Part shown: one piece after another, positions 6,382 through 11,786 of the stretch | Layout: each line of letters begins with the position of its first letter | Numbering within the stretch: position 1 is the first letter of the stretch | Assembly (NCBI GenBank): GCA_964353875.1 | Contig: CAYGXU010000103.1 | Location: 1-11,786, forward strand | Length of the DNA stretch: 11,786 bases | Source: MGNI01 sp964353875 | GTDB taxonomy: Bacteria > Chloroflexota > Anaerolineae > Anaerolineales > E44-bin32 | Direction of reading: 5' to 3' | The notes under the pieces: generated by a model | The model's input: only the letters and a program-made list of their open reading frames with translations | The model's database searches: none | Told to the model about the DNA's origin: nothing | Made by a program: the position numbers and the translations under genes

Positions 6382-7659
6382 CTACACTCTTTTAGAGGTT
6401 ACCCTGGTTTTATATTCCTCGATTTCCTTCATCACGTGGGCATCTAAAGGGACACCGTTCGTCACACAAAAATAATCCCACACTGCACCAAAAGGCAAGC
6501 TTTTCAGCTGCTCAAGCAGCGCCAGGCGCATGGTGTAATCTCCCGAAAATTCCAGCATGCGCATGCGCTCAATGGGTTCCAGCAGCGCAAGGAGTAACGC
6601 TTTTTGCAGGCTGCGAACTCCGATTACCCAGGCAGCGACGCGATGAATGCTGGCATCGAAGTAATCCAGCCCGATGTGCACTCGATCGAGGTAATCGCCG
6701 CGAATAATCTCCTGGGCGATCCCCTCCACCTCATCGGAGAGAATGACGACATGATCGCTGTCCCAGCGGACGCCTCGGCTGATGTGCAAAAGGACTTGGT
6801 CTAAAAACATGAGGACCGACGACAGCTTGTCGGAAACCAACTCGGTTGGATGAAAATGTCCGCTATCTAAACACAAGAGAATACCCTTCTCAATGGCATA
6901 CCCAAGATAGAATTCATGAGAGCCAACCACATAGCATTCGGATCCAAGGCCGAAGAGTTTGGATTCCACCGCATCAAGGTTATATTTTGGGTCAATCTTC
7001 TCTACCAATATTTTGTCCAGGGATTCCTTCAAAAGCATCCGTGGTGATTTACGATCGACTGGCAGGTCCTTAAATCCATCCGGGATCCAGATATTGGTTA
7101 TACAAGCAGTGCCTAATTCCTGGCCAATATGCGCAGCGATCTTGCGGCAAGCGATGCAGTGTTCGATCCAATAGTCACGGACGCCCTGATCATTGCTGGC
7201 AAGGGTAAACCCACTTGCTGCGTTTGGATGGGAGAAACAGGTTGGGTTGAAATCAATCCCATGTCTTCGATCCCTGGCCCAATCAATCCAACGCGAAAAA
7301 TGCTCGGGCAGCAGCTCGTTGCGCTCAACGATCTGACCGCCCGTCTCTGCATAAATCGAGTGCAGGTTCAAGCGATGGCTTCCGGCGACGAATCCATAGG
7401 CTCGATCCAAATCACTGCGTAATTCATCTGCATTGCGGGCTTTGCCGGGGTAATTGCCCGTCGCTGCCAATCCCCCACCAAGCGAGGAAGGCTTTGTCTC
7501 AAATCCACCCAGATCATCCCCTTGCCAGCAATGCAGGCTGATTTGAATCTGGGCGAGTCGATCGATGGCACGATTACTGTCGACGCCCAGCATCGCATAC
7601 CGTTCTTGGGCTAATCGATAGGCCTCTTGGATGTGCTGATCGGTGATATCGGGTATCAT
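6382..7659 (-). CDS. rhaA: L-rhamnose isomerase
   Basis: 425-residue cytoplasmic enzyme converting L-rhamnose to L-rhamnulose (EC 5.3.1.14), the first step of rhamnose use; similar enzymes act on other rare aldoses. It aligns along its whole length with E. coli RhaA (419 residues): HCWQGDD near the start, LAATGNYPGKARNADELR, DFNPTCFSHP, NIWIPDG, VESKLFG and LCLDSGHFHPTE. The metal and catalytic residues are all kept: Glu232, Asp265, His292, Asp300, Asp302 and Asp332 correspond to E. coli 234, 267, 294, 302, 304 and 334. A small change is DASIHR where E. coli has DASINR. ATG 7659 is chosen over the longer frame from 7716 because AGGAG ends four bases upstream and the protein then matches family length. 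It follows the epimerase gene by seven bases, so the two are surely co-transcribed. No rhamnulokinase or aldolase gene is present in the window. Confidence 0.95.
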   Translation of the reverse strand: MIPDITDQHIQEAYRLAQERYAMLGVDSNRAIDRLAQIQISLHCWQGDDLGGFETKPSSLGGGLAATGNYPGKARNADELRSDLDRAYGFVAGSHRLNLHSIYAETGGQIVERNELLPEHFSRWIDWARDRRHGIDFNPTCFSHPNAASGFTLASNDQGVRDYWIEHCIACRKIAAHIGQELGTACITNIWIPDGFKDLPVDRKSPRMLLKESLDKILVEKIDPKYNLDAVESKLFGLGSECYVVGSHEFYLGYAIEKGILLCLDSGHFHPTELVSDKLSSVLMFLDQVLLHISRGVRWDSDHVVILSDEVEGIAQEIIRGDYLDRVHIGLDYFDASIHRVAAWVIGVRSLQKALLLALLEPIERMRMLEFSGDYTMRLALLEQLKSLPFGAVWDYFCVTNGVPLDAHVMKEIEEYKTRVTSKRV

Positions 7660-7663
7660 CTCT

Positions 7664-7668
7664 CTCCT
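7664..7668 (-). promoter_or_regulatory. rhaA ribosome-binding site overlapping the upstream stop codon
   Basis: On the minus strand the sequence reads TTAGGAGAGAGATG. The TAG stop of the epimerase gene (7667-7669) shares bases with the AGGAG of rhaA, four bases before its ATG. This layout favours translational coupling and fixes the rhaA start at 7659. Confidence 0.75.
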
Positions 7669-8620
7669 AACCTCCCAAAGTCTTGACTTGAGCTTCTCTT
7701 TCGCGCCAGTAGGCAACAGTATCCCCGACTAACTTATCCAACTCAGATTCACTGGTCATGCCATGCATCGCCCGATACGGATCACCTCCAGGTCCCAGGG
7801 GTTCAGGTGTGGCATAGCGAGCACCTCGCGTATAACCGATCACATACAATGCCATAATGATCGCGTCAACATCCATTGTGCCCCCACCCAATGCTCGTCG
7901 GTTCGAGTCAGCCAAATGGAGATTGATAAGCATTTCGTCTGCCTCTAGAATCGCCTCGGCTATGTTGGCTTCTTCCGCTTGCATATGGAAAACATCTCCA
8001 TTGATATAACGAATCGCGGGATGATTGATTGCAGCAATGTAGCGTTTTGCGTCGGCGACGGTATGGATGAAACTGACCTCCTCCGATCGTATCGGTTCAA
8101 TCAAAGCTCGAACACCCATCTCCACGAACTCGTCGGCGACAATACTGAGAGTTTCCATTGATCGGTCGAACTCATGCTCGTCGTAGGGATGAGGGCGCCC
8201 CACTGCTCCTGGGACGATTAGAATGTAGGAACCTCCCACATCGATGCATAGCTGCAGCTGACGGCGGATATAGTCAATTGCATTTTGGCGAACAATGTGC
8301 GATGTGCTGGAAAGGTCGTTTTCGGGACCAAACATCCCACATATCCCTGCGACTTTCATCTCGTATGACTCAAGGATCTTTTTCGCTTTTTTCCCGTTGT
8401 ATCCTAAATCGTTGGTGTACCTGTTCCCGTGCAACTCAATCCACTTGACACCGTGTTTGTGGAGCCGTTTTGCAGTTGTCTCCAATGCTTCGTTTCCAAA
8501 ACCCCAATTGCTCCACGACAACCGAATCTCTTCGCCAGATAGTGATGGATCAGAGGTGATCGTCTGCTCAAAGCGAGCGACCAGTTGTTCACGTTTCTTT
8601 TCCCAATTTTGAGGTTTCAT
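7667..8620 (-). CDS. Sugar isomerase/epimerase, TIM barrel (tagatose/psicose 3-epimerase-like)
   Basis: 317-residue member of the xylose isomerase-like / AP endonuclease 2 TIM-barrel family. The four metal ligands typical of ketose 3-epimerases are visible: Glu175 in LIEPIR, Asp209 in NGDVFHM, His235 in NLHLADSNR and Glu273 in TPEPLG. HLADSNRRALGGG matches the HxxExNR-type signature of tagatose/psicose 3-epimerases. The likely reaction is C-3 epimerisation of a free ketose or isomerisation of a related sugar; IolE/IolI-like or hydroxypyruvate isomerase-like roles cannot be excluded. It precedes rhaA in one operon, so L-rhamnulose is a natural candidate substrate (inference). ATG 8620 has AGGAT seven bases upstream (8628-8632). 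No signal peptide; cytoplasmic. Confidence 0.85.
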   Translation of the reverse strand: MKPQNWEKKREQLVARFEQTITSDPSLSGEEIRLSWSNWGFGNEALETTAKRLHKHGVKWIELHGNRYTNDLGYNGKKAKKILESYEMKVAGICGMFGPENDLSSTSHIVRQNAIDYIRRQLQLCIDVGGSYILIVPGAVGRPHPYDEHEFDRSMETLSIVADEFVEMGVRALIEPIRSEEVSFIHTVADAKRYIAAINHPAIRYINGDVFHMQAEEANIAEAILEADEMLINLHLADSNRRALGGGTMDVDAIIMALYVIGYTRGARYATPEPLGPGGDPYRAMHGMTSESELDKLVGDTVAYWREREAQVKTLGG

Positions 8621-9034
8621 CTCGGTTATCCTTTCATCCTATTTGGGCGTCCCAGTTTCATGAGCAGCCACGAATGACGCTGTCTTTGTCCCATTCCGGA
8701 TTCTCTATGTGTCTGAGATGATCCTTGGAATGGGCAAGGCTGATGCACGGGCGGAAGAGGCCATCCATCCAGCAAAAGCCGCTGAGCAATGTGACATACC
8801 CATGTAGGAAGGCTGCACAAGCCGCTCATTCCGGTGGTCGCCAGATAGATTTTATGCCCCTCTCAATGCACGTCAACGCTGTTGATGATCATTGAACATT
8901 GCGTATCCTTCCGTCAGAGGATATGCCCGCACGGAAATCAAAATTTACCGGGATGGAGAACCTGATTCAGAGACAGCAATCAGGATAGACCGGAGGATTT
9001 GCGCAAATCCTTTTGACTTCCGCGAGCTCGCCAG
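8621..9034. other. Intergenic gap downstream of cydA with palindromes
   Basis: No convincing gene. It lies where cydB would be expected, but no membrane-spanning CydB-like frame is present on the minus strand. Two short minus-strand frames exist: 8626-8829 (67 codons, ends right before the epimerase) and a 36-codon frame 8658-8768 with protein-like composition (ending DKDSVIRGCS). Neither has a ribosome-binding site or recognisable relatives; together they could be debris of a decayed gene. Structures seen are CCCATTCC/GGAATGGG arms at 8690-8697 and 8727-8734, CCTGATT/AATCAGG at 8961-8984, and the palindrome at 8994-9011. The promoter of the epimerase-rhaA operon must lie here but none was clear. 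Confidence 0.45.
8994..9011. other. Perfect 18-base palindrome after cydA
   Basis: AGGATTTGCGCAAATCCT equals its own reverse complement and begins 23 bases beyond the cydA stop codon. As RNA it gives a seven-pair stem with a GCGC loop. On the + strand it is followed by TTTT, on the minus strand by CCGG, so it would be a weak terminator for cydA but suits a symmetric protein-binding site or a terminator for + strand transcripts. Confidence 0.45.
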
Positions 9035-10426
9035 TTAGCCTTGCGCTCCTACAACCGGCTGAGCAAGGTCAATGCTTTCGTGGGCGGCCTCAACGGGACC
9101 CAATTTGGCGAATTTGAGCAACAGATAAATGTCCACAACCATCAGTATGGCATAGATCAGTGCGAATCCGATCAAGCTGAAAAGCACCATCCCCGCGCCC
9201 AGGTTGGGAGACATGGCGTTCTCGGTCTTGAGCAGTCCGTGCACAATCCATGGCTGGCGGCCGGTTTCAGTCAGGATCCAACCGGACGTGTTGGCGATGT
9301 AAGGCAGCACGATCACCCAGACCATCGGCTTGAGCCAACGCCTCCACTTCTCCGGCCAGTTCTTCATCGCCAGGAAGATCGCCAGCGCTGCAAGGGCGAT
9401 CATCAGCAATCCCACTCCCACCATGATGCGGAACATCCAATAGGTGAGCGCCACCACAGGGACGTAGTCTCCTGGCCCATAGCTGGCTGTGTACTCCGCC
9501 TGAAGCTGGTTGATGCCCGGGACTTCCCCCTCCGGCTTGAAGTAATACAACATGCTGAGGGCCTTTGGGATTTTCAGGCTCCAGATTTCTTTCTTGCCGC
9601 TCGAGTCAAAAATGGCCACAACCGAGAATGGGGCTGGGTCGGCCGTGTCCCAATGCGCCTCGGAGGCAGCTGCCGCCATCGGCTGGACTTCCAACAGGTA
9701 AATTCCCTGGATGTGACCCGCCACCCCAACCATGACAGCAGCAACGAGGCCGACGATTGCCGCCAGGCGGAACGAATACTGGAAGAATTGCGCGTGTTGT
9801 TTGCGGGCGAGATGATAGACACTGACGCCCAAAACGAAAAACGCCGCGGTGACAAGACCCGCCGAAATGGTATGCCAGAAGAGCAGCCAGGCGCGCGGGT
9901 TGAGCACCAGGGCGCCGAAATCCACCAATTCGGCCCGTCCGGTCGCCTCGTTGAGGACATAACCGACCGGATGCTGCATCCAGCCGTTGGCGATCAGAAT
10001 CCACAGCCCAGAGATGTTCGATCCAAGGGCAACCAGCCAGATGGCCGTCGCGTGCAAACCCTTGGGAAGCCGATCCCAGCCGAAGATCCAGATGCCCAGG
10101 AAGGTCGACTCAAGGAAGAAGGCCAGCAGCACCTCGATCGCCAGCGGGGCGCCAAAGATGTCGCCAACATAACGCGAGAACTCCGACCAGTTCATGCCGA
10201 ACTGGAACTCCAGGACGATCCCCGTCACCACTCCCATGGCGAAATTGATCAGGAATAGCTTCCCCCAAAATTTGGCCATCTGCTTGTAGGTTTCTTTGCC
10301 CGTGCGCACATAGATCGTCTCCAGGATGGCGACGAACCATCCCAGGCCAAGAGTCAGCGGGACGAAGAAAAAATGGTAAATGGTGGTAAGAGCAAATTGC
10401 CATCGCGACAGAATGACTGGATCCAT
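9035..10426 (-). CDS. cydA: Cytochrome bd-type quinol oxidase subunit I
   Basis: 463-residue membrane protein homologous over its length to CydA, the haem-bearing subunit that oxidises quinol and reduces oxygen to water. The family start (SRWQFALTTIYHFFFVPLTLGL) is near-identical to E. coli. Conserved residues are His18 (high-spin haem b), Glu98 and Glu106, His185 and Met335 (haem b558), Glu387 and GRQPW (389-393). About nine transmembrane helices are expected. It lacks the long Q-loop insert of E. coli CydA (522 residues), so it is the short-loop type. In the Q-loop, EVQPM (246-250) is followed by Ala251 where E. coli has Lys252; Glu256 (E. coli Glu257) is kept. ATG 10426 has GAGGAGG six bases upstream. 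No cydB, cydX or cydCD gene is present in the window, although CydB is normally needed. The upstream neighbour is a quinone-type prenyltransferase. Confidence 0.96.
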   Translation of the reverse strand: MDPVILSRWQFALTTIYHFFFVPLTLGLGWFVAILETIYVRTGKETYKQMAKFWGKLFLINFAMGVVTGIVLEFQFGMNWSEFSRYVGDIFGAPLAIEVLLAFFLESTFLGIWIFGWDRLPKGLHATAIWLVALGSNISGLWILIANGWMQHPVGYVLNEATGRAELVDFGALVLNPRAWLLFWHTISAGLVTAAFFVLGVSVYHLARKQHAQFFQYSFRLAAIVGLVAAVMVGVAGHIQGIYLLEVQPMAAAASEAHWDTADPAPFSVVAIFDSSGKKEIWSLKIPKALSMLYYFKPEGEVPGINQLQAEYTASYGPGDYVPVVALTYWMFRIMVGVGLLMIALAALAIFLAMKNWPEKWRRWLKPMVWVIVLPYIANTSGWILTETGRQPWIVHGLLKTENAMSPNLGAGMVLFSLIGFALIYAILMVVDIYLLLKFAKLGPVEAAHESIDLAQPVVGAQG

Positions 10427-10494
10427 CGGATTCCTCCTCAGCAGTTTGTGCTATCGGCTGTACTGAGTGTGCCTGCAGGCGCCTTCTTCATTTC

Positions 10495-10515
10495 GCATCT
10501 GTTTGTCTCAGATGC
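10495..10515. promoter_or_regulatory. Perfect inverted repeat in cydA leader
   Basis: GCATCTG (10495-10501) and CAGATGC (10509-10515) are perfect seven-base arms around TTTGTCT, about 70 bases upstream of the cydA start and just downstream of its candidate promoter. It could be an operator or a leader hairpin for oxygen- or redox-responsive control; it does not match the FNR consensus. A ten-base palindrome GCCTGCAGGC follows at 10471-10480. Confidence 0.35.
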
Positions 10516-10529
10516 TTATTCCCAATATC

Positions 10530-10556
10530 TTTATATTTTTATCACCAATGCAACAA
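10530..10556 (-). promoter_or_regulatory. Candidate cydA promoter
   Basis: On the minus strand TTGTTG (10551-10556) and TATAAA (10530-10535) are separated by 15 bases, slightly short of the ideal 17, in the most AT-rich part of the gap. Transcription would start near 10523, giving a leader of roughly 97 bases that contains the 10495-10515 hairpin. Motif match only. Confidence 0.3.
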
Positions 10557-10635
10557 GATGTGTCCGTTGAACAAGGAGTGGCGAAAGTGTTAGAACTCCT
10601 GAAACTATTTTACACGCTTTGGAGTTAAGGATGAC

Positions 10636-10660
10636 AAAAACCACCTGAAAGCAGGCCTGG
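10636..10660 (-). terminator. Rho-independent terminator after UbiA-like gene
   Basis: On the minus strand CCA-GG-CCTG, CTTT loop, CAGG-TGG forms a seven-pair GC-rich stem with a two-base bulge, directly followed by TTTTT. It lies about 57 bases beyond the prenyltransferase stop. This suggests that the prenyltransferase and cydA are separate transcription units. Confidence 0.65.
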
Positions 10661-10716
10661 CTGTCAATGATCATTCCGACCTTGAAATCACATTCTTTGG
10701 GGAGATGTCCATGGCG

Positions 10717-11760
10717 TTACCTCATCGGCCAGAAGCCGCTCAGGAAGATGTGCAGGAGCGTGTCAGCAACCAACCCCAAGATGAACAAGCCTGCGAACAA
10801 GCGGTTATGGTAGAAGGCGAAACCGGAGAACCAGGTCGGCCAGGCCGGGTAACCCTCGGGCGGTTTCTGCGGGCGCGGTTTGGTGAGCACACCGAGGGCC
10901 AAGCGCAGGCGATTTCCTGCGAGAAGGATGATGAGCATGATCGGGGTGAAGTAGCGCGGCACGAAGATCAGGTAAAGGATGACGGCATAGATGAGCACCA
11001 GAGCGGTCATGTTCAGCACGCGTGCGGTCCTCTCGCCCAGTCTGACCGGCAAGGTGCCTACCCCTCTTTGCTTGTCGTCGGCCAACTTGTCGATATGCTT
11101 GCCCACGTTAATGCTTGCCACGCTGAGACCAAAGGGGACGCCCGCCAAGGCCACGTTCCATACGCTTTCGGTCCAGCCGCGTGCGAGCACGAGGTAAACC
11201 CCGGAGATCATGATCGGCCCCCAAATCAAGAAGATGAACAATTCACCCAGGGCGAAATACTTCAGCGGCCAGGTGTAGAGCAGTAATACCAGCGCACCGA
11301 AGGCAAAAAGGGTGATAACGGCTGGGGAGAAGTCGGTATAGATCAGTGCAAATACGCCTGAGGAAACCGCTAGCGCGCCGCTGATGATAAACCACTTCAA
11401 TTGCTGGCGAGGGGTCCAGAAGCCCTGAACGAGAGGGTGGGCGCCGTATTCGATGCGGAAGTAGTTATCTTTGTCCACGCCGCGCCTGGTATCGGTATAA
11501 TCGTTGAGCAGGTTATTGGCGCCGTGGGCGATGAACAGGCCAATCGTGACGATAATCCAAGGCACCCAGGTAAAATGATCATCCCGCCAGGCTAATAATC
11601 CAGCAATGACGCATGAATAGATGGTCACCATAGTCACTGCTGAACGAGTGGCGATCAGCCACTTGGAAACGACATCGAGCCTGTCCCACTCCTCTTTTGA
11701 GTTGATTTTAACCAGGGTCCACAGGGCGGTTTTCCACATGCTGAAGTTGATTTTCGCCAT
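10717..11760 (-). CDS. UbiA family prenyltransferase (MenA-like)
   Basis: 347-residue integral membrane prenyltransferase. The UbiA family joins a polyprenyl diphosphate to an aromatic ring in quinone, haem or chlorophyll synthesis. The first Asp-rich motif is NNLLNDYTDTRRGVD with Asp87, Asp90 and Asp96; the second is in KHIDKLADDKQRGVGTLPVRLG (221-242), with Asp224 and Asp228. Both bind Mg-diphosphate. YTWPLKYFALGELFIFLIWGP (162-182) is close to the MenA-type mid-protein signature, so 1,4-dihydroxy-2-naphthoate prenylation (menaquinone synthesis) is my first guess. It is longer than most MenA (about 290-310 residues): it has an extra roughly 30-residue N-terminal amphipathic part and a longer loop before the last helix. 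The start at 11760 has AAGGA seven bases upstream (11768-11772). It lies upstream of cydA on the same strand, in line with a shared quinone-respiration role, but a terminator separates them. Other UbiA-type substrates remain possible. Confidence 0.87.
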   Translation of the reverse strand: MAKINFSMWKTALWTLVKINSKEEWDRLDVVSKWLIATRSAVTMVTIYSCVIAGLLAWRDDHFTWVPWIIVTIGLFIAHGANNLLNDYTDTRRGVDKDNYFRIEYGAHPLVQGFWTPRQQLKWFIISGALAVSSGVFALIYTDFSPAVITLFAFGALVLLLYTWPLKYFALGELFIFLIWGPIMISGVYLVLARGWTESVWNVALAGVPFGLSVASINVGKHIDKLADDKQRGVGTLPVRLGERTARVLNMTALVLIYAVILYLIFVPRYFTPIMLIILLAGNRLRLALGVLTKPRPQKPPEGYPAWPTWFSGFAFYHNRLFAGLFILGLVADTLLHIFLSGFWPMR

Positions 11761-11786
11761 GACAAATCCTTTTCTCCCACCAGGCG

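Noticed and set aside
5644..6475. + strand frames at 5644-6054 and 5969-6475
   Set aside because: The first is largely antisense to the acetyltransferase gene; the second is translated repeat sequence running into the rhaA antisense.
8871..8899. FNR-like site around TTGATGATCATTGAA
   Set aside because: The half-sites do not match TTGAT-N4-ATCAA on the second arm, and it lies downstream of cydA, not upstream.
9041..10258. Long + strand open frame of 405 codons
   Set aside because: It lies entirely antisense to cydA, whose protein matches the family over its full length. The antisense translation is rich in H, Q, R, D and G with no family features, as expected from a GC-rich mirror frame.
10705..11286. 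+ strand open frame of 193 codons
   Set aside because: Antisense to the well-supported UbiA-like gene; composition is typical of a shadow frame.

Overview
The window is a bacterial chromosomal segment with mixed accessory and metabolic content, strong Shine-Dalgarno sites and short operons. The host is not identified by any marker gene. The mix (LuxE/LuxC-like pair, short-loop bd oxidase subunit, MenA-like prenyltransferase, sugar isomerases, a hairpin-rich dispersed repeat) would fit a Chloroflexota-like sediment or thermal bacterium, but that is inference. If the reading of gene 1344-1871 is right, the host also decodes UGA as selenocysteine.

Layout. 195-464 (+): broken remnant of the N-terminal domain of an integron-type tyrosine recombinase. 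486-926 (-): small membrane protein built from two similar halves. 927-1343: non-coding divergent region. 1344-1871 (+): thioredoxin-like protein interrupted by two in-frame TGA codons exactly at the CxxC positions, followed by a hairpin fitting a bacterial SECIS element. This is the most interesting locus: a candidate U-x-x-U selenoprotein. 2085-3506 and 3527-5287 (+): LuxE-like acyl-activating enzyme and LuxC-like acyl reductase, 20 bases apart, with no luciferase or LuxD nearby. 5302-5919 (-): GNAT acetyltransferase, convergent with the LuxC-like gene. 5961-6319: cluster of degenerate direct and inverted repeats. 6382-7659 and 7667-8620 (-): L-rhamnose isomerase and a tagatose/psicose 3-epimerase-like TIM barrel, tightly coupled, epimerase first. 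8621-9034: gap with palindromes and perhaps gene debris. 9035-10426 (-): cytochrome bd subunit I (cydA) with no cydB beside it. 10717-11760 (-): UbiA/MenA-like prenyltransferase, separated from cydA by a probable terminator.

Functional logic. Three themes are visible: reduction of fatty acyl groups to aldehydes (LuxE activates, LuxC reduces); L-rhamnose or related deoxyketose conversion (RhaA plus epimerase); and quinone-linked respiration (a prenylated quinone from the UbiA enzyme, oxidised by a bd-type oxidase). The selenoprotein candidate lies upstream of the LuxE/LuxC pair on the same strand, but a probable terminator and further hairpins lie between, so a functional link is unproven.
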